Shown piece by piece: positions 11,618 through 20,132 of a stretch of 64,000 nucleotides of DNA. Where the stretch lies: positions 124,001 to 188,000 of the forward strand of contig NZ_LBHV01000005.1 of the NCBI RefSeq assembly GCF_001005825.1, read 5' to 3'. The position numbers and the translations under genes were made by a program. The notes under the pieces were generated by a model. That model was not told the origin of the DNA. It ran no database searches and saw only the letters and a program-made list of their open reading frames with translations. This DNA is from Rhizobium sp. LC145 (GTDB lineage Bacteria; Pseudomonadota; Alphaproteobacteria; Rhizobiales; Rhizobiaceae). Positions within the stretch are counted from its first letter, which is position 1. Each line of letters opens with the position of its first letter.

Positions 11618-12622
11618 TTACTTGCGGATTTCGTTCAGCTTGGCGACGATGCCGTCCACGACGTCGGCGCCGATCGCAGCCTTGTGCTTTTCGTAGACAA
11701 CCATGGACTTCTCGCGGATGCGAGCCTGCTCTTCCGGAGAGAGCGTGTTCACTTCCAGGCCGGCTTCCTTGATCTTCTCCAGCGACTTCTTGTTCAGGTC
11801 GGCGATGACCTGACGCTCGACGTCGCGGCCGACGACTGCGCATTCACGCAGAGCAGCCTGCTCTTCCGGGGCATAGGTATCGAAGATCGGCTTCGAGAAC
11901 AGGAAGAGGAACGGCGTATAGGCGTGGTTCGTCTCGGTGACATACTTCTGCACTTCGTAGAACTTCGAAGTGTCGATCGTCACATAGGGATTTTCCTGCG
12001 CGTCGATCGCCTTCGTCTCGAGAGCGGAGAATACCTCGCCGAAAGCCATCGGAGTGGCGTTGGCGCCGAGGTTCTGGAAGGTATCGAGGAAGATGTTGTT
12101 CTGCATGACGCGGACCTTCAGGCCCTCGAAGTCTTCCCATTTGGTGACCGGACGAACGGAGTTCGACAGGTTACGGAAACCGTTCTCCCAATAGGCAAGG
12201 TTGACGAGGCCTGCAGCTTCCAGCTTCTCGTTCATCATGTTGCCGAAGTCACCGTCGAGCACGGTATAGGCTTCCTGAGGATTGGCGAAGAGGAACGGCA
12301 GGTCGAACACGCCGAGCGCCGGAATGATGCCGACGAGCGGCGAGGACGAAGTCACGACAGCTTCCTGAACGCCGGAACGCAGGGCCTGGGTCGCCTGCAG
12401 GTCGCCGCCAAGAGCACCGCCCCAGAACGCGGTGAGCTTCAGCTTGCCGCCCGACTTCTCGTCCAGGCACTTCTGCATGGCCTCAATGCCGTTGCCGACA
12501 GGATGGTCGGCGTTGATGCCGTTGGAGACGCGGATGTTGCGGTCGCTAAATTCGGCGAAGGCCGGAGCGGCCGCCGAGCAGGCGAATGCGATTGCAGTTG
12601 TCGTCAGAAGCAGCTTTCTCAT
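11618..12622 (-). CDS. dctP: TRAP transporter substrate-binding protein, DctP family
   Basis: This 334-residue periplasmic binding protein has a clear signal peptide (MRKLLLTTT..., cleavage after AFA near residue 23). DctP features include the FWGGALGG region, the FEGLKVRV segment with the conserved carboxylate-binding arginine, and NLGANATPMAFGEVFSAL. It delivers an organic acid to the DctQM permease using a cation gradient. The start ATG follows AGGGAGGA. It is the distal gene of the FAH-dctQ-dctM-dctP operon. The surrounding enzymes suggest an aldonate or related hydroxy acid as ligand. Confidence 0.94.
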   Translation of the reverse strand: MRKLLLTTTAIAFACSAAAPAFAEFSDRNIRVSNGINADHPVGNGIEAMQKCLDEKSGGKLKLTAFWGGALGGDLQATQALRSGVQEAVVTSSSPLVGIIPALGVFDLPFLFANPQEAYTVLDGDFGNMMNEKLEAAGLVNLAYWENGFRNLSNSVRPVTKWEDFEGLKVRVMQNNIFLDTFQNLGANATPMAFGEVFSALETKAIDAQENPYVTIDTSKFYEVQKYVTETNHAYTPFLFLFSKPIFDTYAPEEQAALRECAVVGRDVERQVIADLNKKSLEKIKEAGLEVNTLSPEEQARIREKSMVVYEKHKAAIGADVVDGIVAKLNEIRK

Positions 12623-12669
12623 TTTGTCCTCCCTTGGACGGTTGTTTGAGAAGGTTGATCGGAACAGTT

Positions 12670-13947
12670 TTAGTGCAGCCAGCGCGCGGGCACGATGACA
12701 AGGTCCGGGAACAGAACCAGCAGCAAGAGCACGACCGTCTGCGCCACCAGGAACGGCCACACACCCACGGTTACTTTTCCAAGCGGGATGCGGGCCACGC
12801 CGCTGACCACGTTCAGCACCACGCCGACCGGCGGGGTGATGAGGCCGATGCAGTTGTTCATGATGAACAATACGCCGAAATAAACCGGATCGATGCCCGC
12901 CTGCTTGATGATCGGCATCAAAACCGGCGTAAGGATCAGGATCGTGGGCGTCAGATCGAGCGCCGTGCCGACGATCAGGACCAGGATCATGATCGCGAAC
13001 ATCAGGAGCGTCGGGCGATCGATGAGCGGCTCGATATAGCGGGTGATTTCCGCCGGAATGTTCGCTGCGGTGATCAGCCAGGCCGAAACGAGGGCCGCGC
13101 AGACCAGGAACATGATGACGGCGGTCGTCTTGGCCGCCTGCAGGAAAACGCGAGGCAGATCCGTGAACTTCAGCTCCCTGTAGATAAACAGGCCGACGAA
13201 GAGCGCATAGGCGGCAGCCACCACCGCAGCTTCCGTCGGCGTCACCACGCCGGCCTTGATGCCGCCGAGGATGATGACCGGCATGCCGAGCGCCCAGAGA
13301 GCGCGGCCGGTCACCCGCAACCGTTCCTGTGCCGATGCCTTCGGAAGGGTCTCGACATTGTCCTTGCGCACGACCCACAGCCAGGTGCCGATCAGAGCAA
13401 TGCCCATCATGATGCCGGGCACGATGCCGGCCATGAAGAGCTGCGTGATGGAGACGTTCGCCGCCACGCCGAAGACGATGAAGGCCATGGACGGCGGGAT
13501 GACCGGTGCGATGATGCCGCCGGCGGCAATCAGACCGCCCGAGCGGGGCACGTTGTAGCCCGCCTTCGCCATCATCGGAACGAGGATCGCAGCCAGCGCC
13601 GCCGTATCGGCCGCTGCCGAACCGGAGATCGAGGCCATGATGAGAGCTGCGACGATCGCCACGATGCCGAGGCCGCCGCGGATATGGCCGACAAGCGCAA
13701 TGGCGAAGTCGATGATGCGCTTCGACAGTCCGCCGGAATTCATCAGCTCGCCGGCAAGGATGAAGAAGGGAATGGCAAGCAGCGTGAAGGTGTCCGCACC
13801 CGCGATCATGTTCTGGGCGATGATCTGGGTATTGAACATCCCCATGTACCACATGAGGACGACGCCGCAGAACATCAGCGAGAAGGCGACCGGAACCCCG
13901 ATCGCCATGGCGCCGAGAAGCGAGCCGACAAAAACGAGAAGTGTCAT
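12670..13947 (-). CDS. dctM: TRAP transporter large permease, DctM family
   Basis: This 425-residue membrane protein has about twelve helices and is the transport subunit of a tripartite ATP-independent periplasmic transporter. Family segments include FFILAGELMNSGG, SGSAAADTAALAAIL and IGLITPPVGVVLNVV. Its ATG overlaps the dctQ TGA by one base, so the two are translationally coupled. The dctP gene follows 47 bases downstream. Size and organisation are standard for separate Q and M subunits. Confidence 0.95.
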   Translation of the reverse strand: MTLLVFVGSLLGAMAIGVPVAFSLMFCGVVLMWYMGMFNTQIIAQNMIAGADTFTLLAIPFFILAGELMNSGGLSKRIIDFAIALVGHIRGGLGIVAIVAALIMASISGSAAADTAALAAILVPMMAKAGYNVPRSGGLIAAGGIIAPVIPPSMAFIVFGVAANVSITQLFMAGIVPGIMMGIALIGTWLWVVRKDNVETLPKASAQERLRVTGRALWALGMPVIILGGIKAGVVTPTEAAVVAAAYALFVGLFIYRELKFTDLPRVFLQAAKTTAVIMFLVCAALVSAWLITAANIPAEITRYIEPLIDRPTLLMFAIMILVLIVGTALDLTPTILILTPVLMPIIKQAGIDPVYFGVLFIMNNCIGLITPPVGVVLNVVSGVARIPLGKVTVGVWPFLVAQTVVLLLLVLFPDLVIVPARWLH

Positions 13948-14480
13948 CAGGTACGCTCCGCCATCTGTTCGATCGTCAGGTTTTCACCCGCGAAAGCAGC
14001 AATTTCCTCTTCGGTCACGCGGCCCGTGACGAGCCGGAGGAGCCGTTCCAGAGCGATGATGGTGCATCCTGCGCCGGTGAAGAAGCCGATCCCGTAAACC
14101 CATGCCATGGAGATGCCGGTGACCGGAGCCGTCATGCTGGCGTTGATCGGATACTGCTTCCAGGTGCCCCAGAAGAATATCGCCGAACAGGCGATGATGA
14201 TGATGTTCGACAGGATCATGCAGATGATGCGACCCTTGCGGCCGAAATGCGCGACCAGGGTTTCCACCCCTAGATGGCCGTGCTCGCGAAATGCCACGAC
14301 CGCGCCCACGAAAGTGAGCCAGACGAAGAAATAGCGGGACAGCTCTTCCGAAACATTGAGACCGGAGTTGAAGCCGTAACGGAGAACCACGTTGACAAAA
14401 ACCATGATCGCCATGGCCGCAATCATGATAATCAACAGGATTTCCAAGGCTTTATAAAAGAGATCGATTGCCTTCTGCAT
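13947..14480 (-). CDS. dctQ: TRAP transporter small permease, DctQ family
   Basis: The 177-residue protein has four hydrophobic helices and the DctQ signature SEELSRYFFVWLTFVGA followed by FREHGHLGV. It forms the inner-membrane complex with DctM. The ATG at 14480 is preferred over an in-frame TTG at 14492, because GGGAGGGAAG immediately before the ATG is the ribosome-binding site and lies inside the longer reading frame. It starts 16 bases after the FAH-family gene and overlaps dctM by one base. Confidence 0.93.
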   Translation of the reverse strand: MQKAIDLFYKALEILLIIMIAAMAIMVFVNVVLRYGFNSGLNVSEELSRYFFVWLTFVGAVVAFREHGHLGVETLVAHFGRKGRIICMILSNIIIIACSAIFFWGTWKQYPINASMTAPVTGISMAWVYGIGFFTGAGCTIIALERLLRLVTGRVTEEEIAAFAGENLTIEQMAERT

Positions 14481-14496
14481 CTTCCCTCCCAAAATC

Positions 14497-15657
14497 TTAC
14501 AAGAGGCCGCGTTGAGCCAGGTTTTTCATCAATGATCCGAGACCGAAAGTCCACTCGGCACAGTTATCGCTGTGCGCGACCCGGTTGACCAGACGGCCGA
14601 GCTTCGGCGTCGAGATTTCCACCCGGTCGCCAATCTCGTGAGTGAAGCCGAGGCCTGCGCCGCGACGATCCTTTACGGGTGCGAACATGGTACCGAGGAA
14701 GAACACGACACCATCCGGATATTGATGATTGCGGTTCAGAAGCTGCGATACGAGATCTTCCGGGCTGCGGCTGATCGCCGACATCGGACTGATGCCGGTC
14801 ATCGTGAAGCCGTCCACGCCCTCGACGATGAGCGAGACTTCCGCCTTCTTCACGTCCCCGATCGTGAAAGCGCCGTCGAAGAGGCGGATGAAGGGACCGA
14901 TCGAGCAGGACGCGTTATTGTCCTTCGCCTTGCTGAGAAGCAGCGCGGAGCGGCCTTCGAAATCGCGCAGGTTCACATCGTTGCCGAGCGTGGCGCCGAC
15001 GATCTTGCCCTTCGACGTGACGGCCAGAACCACTTCCGGCTCCGGATTGTTCCAGTCGGACTTCGGGTGGATGCCGATCTCGGCACCGCAACCGACCGAC
15101 GACATGGGCTGCGCCTTGGTGAAGATTTCGGCATCGGGACCGATGCCGACTTCCAGATACTGCGACCACAGGCCGAGTTCCTGGAGCAGCTTCTTGACCT
15201 CGGCCGCCTTTTCGGAGCCCGCGACGAGGCCCTTGAGGTTGTCGCCGAGAACGGGGGCCAGCCGGCCGCGGATCTCCTGCGCCCGCAGCGGATCGCCCTT
15301 GGCCTGTTCCTCGATCACCCGTTCCAGCATGCTGTCGGCGAAGGTGACGCCGGCCGCCTTGACGGCCTGCAGGTCCGCGGGCGCCAGAAGCTCGCCGGCT
15401 TCGCCATTCAAAAACGCATCAATAGGACCGAGGCTTGAAAAACGCGACACATCGCGCAAACTGCCGACAAGGTCGTCGATTTCAAGAAGGGCTGAAATCG
15501 TCGCGGCAAGCGGAGTAAGGTCGAACACCTCTCCGCCGGAGACCAGCACCGGGCAAGGCCCGCCTGCGACGTTGGACCAGACACGCCCGACGAGCACCGC
15601 GCTGGATGCATCCGCAGGCAGGATTAATTCGGCGCTCAGCGCCTGCTCGAAACTCAC
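14497..15657 (-). CDS. Fumarylacetoacetate hydrolase-family protein (2-keto-3-deoxy-aldonate dehydratase-like)
   Basis: This protein of about 386 residues belongs to the FAH fold, which handles 2-keto acids with a bound divalent metal. The metal-site region is visible as a GIGPDAEIFTKAQP segment and a later NPEPEVVL segment with acidic ligands. The long form matches FAH-fold 2-keto-3-deoxy-xylonate/arabinonate dehydratases (Caulobacter XylX type) better than short isomerases. The GTG at 15657 is chosen because GGAGGA lies six bases upstream; an ATG at 15675 would add six residues. First gene of an operon with dctQMP. Together with the dehydratase at 20133 it could form the non-phosphorylative route from aldonate to alpha-ketoglutarate semialdehyde. 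Confidence 0.8.
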   Translation of the reverse strand: MSFEQALSAELILPADASSAVLVGRVWSNVAGGPCPVLVSGGEVFDLTPLAATISALLEIDDLVGSLRDVSRFSSLGPIDAFLNGEAGELLAPADLQAVKAAGVTFADSMLERVIEEQAKGDPLRAQEIRGRLAPVLGDNLKGLVAGSEKAAEVKKLLQELGLWSQYLEVGIGPDAEIFTKAQPMSSVGCGAEIGIHPKSDWNNPEPEVVLAVTSKGKIVGATLGNDVNLRDFEGRSALLLSKAKDNNASCSIGPFIRLFDGAFTIGDVKKAEVSLIVEGVDGFTMTGISPMSAISRSPEDLVSQLLNRNHQYPDGVVFFLGTMFAPVKDRRGAGLGFTHEIGDRVEISTPKLGRLVNRVAHSDNCAEWTFGLGSLMKNLAQRGLL

Positions 15658-15702
15658 CAGAAATCCTCCGCTCATCCCGAAGCCCGGAGTACGGGCTCAA
15701 CA

Positions 15703-15721
15703 TTGTCAGGATGTCTGACAA
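15703..15721. promoter_or_regulatory. Inverted repeat with a FadR-type core upstream of the FAH-TRAP operon
   Basis: TTGTCAG-GATGT-CTGACAA is a perfect 7-base inverted repeat with a 5-base spacer. Its right part, ATGTCTGACAA (15711-15721), differs by one base from the TNGTNNNACNA pattern of FadR-subfamily GntR operators. It lies about 45 bases upstream of the operon start and downstream of the GntR gene, a natural repressor site. Confidence 0.6.
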
Positions 15722-15787
15722 CGAGACGACCCGCTTCTAGTATGACTTTTCGGCCCTGTCTAGGGCGCAGGCGAGCCGGCCTGAAAA

Positions 15788-15807
15788 GTCTGTTAATTCC
15801 AACAGAC
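15788..15807. promoter_or_regulatory. Second inverted repeat in the gntR-FAH intergenic region
   Basis: GTCTGTT-AATTCC-AACAGAC is a perfect 7-base inverted repeat with a 6-base spacer, located between the end of the GntR gene and the FAH-TRAP promoter region. It shares a GTCTG/CAGAC core with the nearby FadR-type site but has a different spacing. It could be a second operator or a small terminator-like hairpin for gntR, although it has no T-run. Confidence 0.4.
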
Positions 15808-15848
15808 CTCGGCGGGCCCCTGCCCCACCGGACGAAAGTTCTTCAACC

Positions 15849-16568
15849 CTAAAAACTTTCGATCGTCAAATCCAGGCGAGCCGCCGCTCCGTTCAGATGA
15901 TACCGCATCGCCTCCCGCGCCTTGACGGGGTCGCGCCCTGCCACCGCATCGCGGATGGAGACATGTTCCGCGATGGTGACTTCGACGATCTCCTCCAGGA
16001 TTGCCGCCGCACGCGCCGCATTGATCGCAAGGCTTATCCGTTCGGCGATGAAGCCGATGAAAAGCGGGAAATATTCGTTATGGGTCGCCGCCGCGATCGC
16101 GCGGTGAAAGGCGAGGTCGGCGACGATCCCCTGCTCGGTCCATTTCTCCGCGCCGGTCATCTGCTCAAGCGCTTCGTCGATCTTGGCCAGCTCCTCCGGC
16201 ACGTGATGGATGGCGGCAAGTCCCGCCGCCTCGATCTCCAGCGGGATGCGGAGCTGGAAGAGATCCCGGAAGCTTTCCCGGTTCGAAAGGTCCCCCTGCT
16301 CGATCCGCAGCGATTGGCGGCGTTCGATTTCCGTGGCGAACGCGCCGACACCCTGCCGGGTTTCCACCAGCCCTTCATTGCGCAATTGAGCGATCGCCTC
16401 CCGCACCACCGAGCGGCTGACCCCGAAGGTTCTCGCCAGCAGGTGTTCCGTGGGCAGCTTCTCTCCGGGCGAGATACGCCCCTCGCTGATCTCCCTGCCG
16501 ATCTGCGCCGCAATGCGCGCGGGCAAATGCTCGCCCCGTCTGATCTGACTGAAATCGATCGTCGCCAA
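15849..16568 (-). CDS. FadR/GntR-family transcriptional regulator of the aldonate cluster
   Basis: The protein has about 239 residues, with a GntR winged helix (GEKLPTEHLLARTFGVSRSV) and an FCD domain whose histidine ligands appear in AFHRAIAAATH and YHLNG. The TTG at 16568 is selected because GGGAGGAG lies seven bases before it; the longer frame from 16586 would read through that ribosome site. The gene is flanked by the FAD oxidase gene (46 bases upstream, same strand) and the FAH-TRAP operon. Operator-like repeats at 15703 and 18176 suggest that it controls both arms of the cluster. Confidence 0.9.
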   Translation of the reverse strand: MATIDFSQIRRGEHLPARIAAQIGREISEGRISPGEKLPTEHLLARTFGVSRSVVREAIAQLRNEGLVETRQGVGAFATEIERRQSLRIEQGDLSNRESFRDLFQLRIPLEIEAAGLAAIHHVPEELAKIDEALEQMTGAEKWTEQGIVADLAFHRAIAAATHNEYFPLFIGFIAERISLAINAARAAAILEEIVEVTIAEHVSIRDAVAGRDPVKAREAMRYHLNGAAARLDLTIESF

Positions 16569-16614
16569 ACCTGCTCCTCCCTGCAATCAAGAAGCGTCTT
16601 TTCCAGCAATTCTG

Positions 16615-18066
16615 CTAGAAGTTCAATTGACAACCAGGATTCATGATCATCTCGGGGTCAATGGCATGCTTGAGCGCCGTCAACAGCTTTCGGCGGGTCT
16701 CGGGCAGCCTGGCATCGAAATCCGGGCGCTTCAGCCGGCCGATGCCGTGCTCGGCGCTAATGCTGCCGGTGTAGCGATCGAGGACCTCGTTCACGACGGT
16801 CTTGGCCTTGTAGATGCATTGGACGCGCTCTTCGGGCGTGCTGCCATCCGGAGGTAGCACATTGAGATGCACGTTGCCGTCGCCGACATGACCGTAGGAA
16901 ACGCTGACGGCGCCCGGAAGCGCCTCGGCGACCGCCTTTTCGGCCTCCTCCACGAAGCGCGCGAGATCCGAAAGCGGCACCGAAATATCCGTGCGCATGT
17001 GAGCGCCGCGCTTCGCCTGACCTTCGTTCATGCCTTCGCGGATCAGCCACAGATTTCGGGCCTGGTTCTGGGACGCCGCGATCGTCCCGTCGACGACGAG
17101 GCCTTCCTCCATCACGCCTTCCAGGAAGCGCTGCATCAGATCGTCGATATCGACGAGGCCGGAACCGGAAATCTCCATCAGCACGTAAGCCGGATATTCC
17201 GCGGAAATCGGCACCGGCAGATCAGGTATCGCCTCCTGCGCCAACGTGAAGGCGAGCGGCGGCATGAACTCGAAGGCGGACATCAGGTCGCAGCAATCGC
17301 GCCGCGCCTGACGATAGAGCTTGATGGCATCTTCCAGGGAGGCAAGCCCGAGCAGCGCCGTCGCAACCTGATCCGGATAAGGAGTGAGCTTGACCGAGAC
17401 GGCGGTGATGATGCCGAGCGTGCCTTCCGCGCCGATGAAGAGCTGCTTGAGATCAATGCCTCGGTTGTCCTTCCTCAACGTCGAAAGGCCTTCGAAGATG
17501 CTGCCGTCCGGCAGGACCACTTCGAGCCCGAGCACCAGTTCGCGGGTCATGCCGTAGCGGAGCACATTGATGCCGCCGGCATTGGTCGAGACGTTGCCGC
17601 CGATCCGGCAGCTTCCCTGCGCGCCGAGCGCAAGCGGAAAGAACATGCCTTTTTCCGCGATTGCATCCTTGAGTTCGGAAAGGATGCAGCCTGCCTCCAT
17701 GACGGCGGAAAAATCATCGGCATCGATCTTGCGGATGCGGTTCATGCGCTCCAGCGACAACACCACCTGCTGTTCCGGGGCATCCGGAATTCCGCCGAGC
17801 ACGAGGCCGGTATTGCCGCCCTGAGGCACGATCGAAAGCCCGAGCTCGCGGCAAGCCTTCACGGCAGCGGCCACCTGCTCGGTGGAGCGAGGCCGAATCA
17901 CGGCTACCGCGCCGCTGGTCACGTCGCCATGCCAGTCGCGGCAGTAGCGGAGCATCTCATCCGCTTCGCTCAGCACGATATCCTCGCCGAGCATCCGGCG
18001 CAGCGCTTGCCGCGGTTCCGCAAGGCCCTTCGCATCCTCTACCGTGCCCATCACTCCGCTCGTCAT
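16615..18066 (-). CDS. FAD-linked 2-hydroxy-acid oxidase/dehydrogenase (GlcD/D-lactate dehydrogenase family)
   Basis: This 483-residue flavoprotein has an N-terminal PCMH-type FAD domain with PQGGNTGLVLGG, GNVSTNAGGINVLRYG and GAEGTLGIIT. The C-terminal FAD-oxidase domain carries SYGHVGDGNVHLN and SAEHGIG, with the metal or substrate histidines typical of the D-lactate and D-2-hydroxyglutarate dehydrogenase group. It would oxidise a 2-hydroxy acid to the 2-keto acid and pass electrons to the respiratory chain. The ATG at 18066 is preferred, with an AAGGA element upstream. In this context it may oxidise glycolate or another hydroxy-acid product of aldonate breakdown. It is divergent from the DenD-like gene. 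Confidence 0.88.
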   Translation of the reverse strand: MTSGVMGTVEDAKGLAEPRQALRRMLGEDIVLSEADEMLRYCRDWHGDVTSGAVAVIRPRSTEQVAAAVKACRELGLSIVPQGGNTGLVLGGIPDAPEQQVVLSLERMNRIRKIDADDFSAVMEAGCILSELKDAIAEKGMFFPLALGAQGSCRIGGNVSTNAGGINVLRYGMTRELVLGLEVVLPDGSIFEGLSTLRKDNRGIDLKQLFIGAEGTLGIITAVSVKLTPYPDQVATALLGLASLEDAIKLYRQARRDCCDLMSAFEFMPPLAFTLAQEAIPDLPVPISAEYPAYVLMEISGSGLVDIDDLMQRFLEGVMEEGLVVDGTIAASQNQARNLWLIREGMNEGQAKRGAHMRTDISVPLSDLARFVEEAEKAVAEALPGAVSVSYGHVGDGNVHLNVLPPDGSTPEERVQCIYKAKTVVNEVLDRYTGSISAEHGIGRLKRPDFDARLPETRRKLLTALKHAIDPEMIMNPGCQLNF

Positions 18067-18175
18067 GTTCCTTGCCTTTCCTCCGCGCTCTTGAAGAGAT
18101 CGGCCCACGCGCTGCACGCGTCCAACAATCTTCCTCGATCCGCTAATATCTTGTTTTCAAGCGAAGCATATAAGG

Positions 18176-18186
18176 TTATCAGACAA
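18176..18186. promoter_or_regulatory. FadR-type operator-like site between divergent catabolic arms
   Basis: TTATCAGACAA differs by one base from TNGTNNNACNA and shares the GACAA half-site with the repeat at 15711-15721. It lies between the divergent FAD-oxidase (start 18066) and DenD-like (start 18262) genes, where one GntR dimer could control both. The match is short, so confidence is moderate. Confidence 0.45.
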
Positions 18187-18261
18187 CCGTACAAGATAAT
18201 TTTTTCAACCGCATGACCCGGATCGGGCGCGTGCGGCTTCAGCCCAGGAGGAGACATCCGA

Positions 18262-19245
18262 ATGCATATCCTGATCATCGGCGCCGCCGGCATGGTCGGC
18301 CGCAAGCTCACCCAGCGCCTCGTCAAGGATGGCGCGCTTGACGGCGAGCCGGTCGAGAAGCTGACGCTCATCGACGTGGTTACGCCCGAGAAGCCGCAGG
18401 GCTTTAACGGCACGGTTGTCGCGCGCGAGGGCGATCTATCCGCTCCGGGCGAAGCCGAAAAGCTGATCGAGGGCCGTCCGGACGTCATCTTCCATCTTGC
18501 CGCCATCGTCTCCGGCGAAGCCGAACTCGATTTCGACAAGGGTTACCGCATCAATCTGGACGGCACCCGCTATCTCTTCGACGCGATCCGTCTTGCCCAC
18601 AATCAGGACGGCTACAAGCCGCGCGTCGTATTCACCTCCTCCATCGCCGTCGTCGGGGCGCCGCTCCCCTTCCCCATTCCGGACGAATACCATCTGACCC
18701 CGCTGACCAGCTACGGCACCCAGAAGGCGATCTGCGAACTGCTACTCTCCGACTACAGCCGCCGCGGCTTCTTCGATGGCATCGGCATTCGCCTGCCGAC
18801 GGTCTGCATCCGTCCCGGCAAGCCGAACAAGGCCGCTTCCGGCTTCTTCTCCAATATCCTGCGCGAGCCGCTGATCGGCCAGGAAGCCGTCCTGCCGGTT
18901 GCCGAAGACGTTCGCCACTGGCACGCCTCGCCGCGCTCGGCTGTCGGTTTCCTGATCCACGGAGCGACCATCGACCTTGAAAAGGTAGGCCCGCGCCGTA
19001 ACCTCTCCATGCCGGGCCTCAGCGCCACCGTGGGCGAACAGATCGAGGCGCTGCGGCGCGTTGCCGGCGAGAAGGCCGTCAAGCTCATCCGCCGCGAGCC
19101 CGACGAGATGATCATGAAGATGGTCGCCGGCTGGGCGCCGGGCTTCGAAGCCAAGCGCGCGACCGAGCTCGGCTTCACCGCCGAAAAGAGCTTCGACGAA
19201 ATCATTCGCGTACACATCGAGGACGAACTGGGAGGCAAGCTGTGA
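18262..19245 (+). CDS. denD: NAD-dependent D-erythronate dehydrogenase-like protein (extended SDR)
   Basis: The 327-residue protein has a Rossmann start (GAAGMVGRKL) and the extended-SDR catalytic set: a serine in FTSSIAVVGAP and the tyrosine/lysine pair in TSYGTQKAI. The sequence pattern, including GIRLPTVCIRPGKPNKAASGF, agrees with the DenD family that oxidises D-erythronate at C2. The ATG follows AGGAGGAG. Its last bases overlap the next gene (GTGA), so the two are translationally coupled. In this cluster it could oxidise erythronate or a related four-carbon acid; related clade members act on other acids, so the substrate is inferred. Confidence 0.8.
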   Translation: MHILIIGAAGMVGRKLTQRLVKDGALDGEPVEKLTLIDVVTPEKPQGFNGTVVAREGDLSAPGEAEKLIEGRPDVIFHLAAIVSGEAELDFDKGYRINLDGTRYLFDAIRLAHNQDGYKPRVVFTSSIAVVGAPLPFPIPDEYHLTPLTSYGTQKAICELLLSDYSRRGFFDGIGIRLPTVCIRPGKPNKAASGFFSNILREPLIGQEAVLPVAEDVRHWHASPRSAVGFLIHGATIDLEKVGPRRNLSMPGLSATVGEQIEALRRVAGEKAVKLIRREPDEMIMKMVAGWAPGFEAKRATELGFTAEKSFDEIIRVHIEDELGGKL

Positions 19246-20123
19246 ACGCTCACAAGAAGATTGCCTTTCTCGGCACGGGCTTGATGGGCGCACCGATGGC
19301 GCGCCGCCTGCTCGGTGCCGGGTTTAGGGTAACCGTCTGGAACCGTGATCCGGCAAAGGCTGCCCCCCTTGCCGCTGACGGAGCGCAGCTTGCCGCCTCG
19401 CCCGCTGAGGCAGTTGCCGGCGCATCCGTCGTTTTCACGATGCTGACCAACGGACAGGCCGTTTCCGACGTGCTCTTCGAGCGTGGCGTCGCCACCGCCC
19501 TGCCAGAAGGCACGGTCGTGGTGGATTGCAGCTCGATTGCCCCGCCGGTAGCCCGTGAACATTCCCAAAAGCTTGCCGAAAGAGGCATCCGCCACCTGGA
19601 CGCCCCAGTCTCCGGCGGCGTCGTGGGTGCGGCGGCCGGCACACTCGCCATCATGGCCGGCGGCGATGCCGCCGTCGTTGAAAGCCTCAAGGATATTTTC
19701 GCCGCGCTTGGCCGCGTAACCCATGTGGGCCCAAGCGGGGCCGGGCAGATCTGCAAGCTCGCCAACCAGCAGATCGTAGCAGTCACGATCGGCGCGGTCG
19801 CCGAAGCCATGATCCTGGTGGAAGCAGGCGGCGCCTCGCGCGCTGCCTTCCGCGACGCGATCCGCGGGGGCTTTGCTGAAAGCCGTATCCTCGAACTGCA
19901 CGGCGCCCGCATGGTCGAGCGCAACTTCGTGCCGGGCGGGGCTTCGAGCAATCAGCTCAAGGACTTGAATGCCGTGATGGCCATGGCCGAGGAGCTTTCG
20001 CTCACCCTGCCCCTGACGCAGGAAGTGCGGCAGGAGTTTGCCGACTTCGTTGAAGCCGGCGGCACCGAGCAGGATCATAGCGGTCTGCTTCTGCACCTCG
20101 AAAAGCTCAACCCGCAAAACTGA
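19242..20123 (+). CDS. Beta-hydroxyacid dehydrogenase (GarR/tartronate semialdehyde reductase-like)
   Basis: This 293-residue NAD(P)-dependent reductase of the 3-hydroxyisobutyrate dehydrogenase superfamily has the Rossmann motif FLGTGLMGAPMARRLL. The substrate loop is DAPVSGGVVGAAAGTL, and the catalytic lysine is in GQICKLANQ (about residue 170). It starts at a GTG that overlaps the denD stop by four bases. GarR-type enzymes reduce tartronate semialdehyde to glycerate, and close relatives (LtnD) oxidise L-threonate, so either role fits a cluster for sugar-acid use. Confidence 0.88.
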   Translation: MNAHKKIAFLGTGLMGAPMARRLLGAGFRVTVWNRDPAKAAPLAADGAQLAASPAEAVAGASVVFTMLTNGQAVSDVLFERGVATALPEGTVVVDCSSIAPPVAREHSQKLAERGIRHLDAPVSGGVVGAAAGTLAIMAGGDAAVVESLKDIFAALGRVTHVGPSGAGQICKLANQQIVAVTIGAVAEAMILVEAGGASRAAFRDAIRGGFAESRILELHGARMVERNFVPGGASSNQLKDLNAVMAMAEELSLTLPLTQEVRQEFADFVEAGGTEQDHSGLLLHLEKLNPQN

Positions 20124-20132
20124 GGCCAGCCG

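Noticed and set aside
12586..14097. 503-codon plus-strand frame across dctP-dctM-dctQ, rich in Asp, Arg and His
   Set aside because: The biased Asp/Arg/His-rich translation is typical of antisense membrane-protein genes. The TRAP genes on the other strand are certain.
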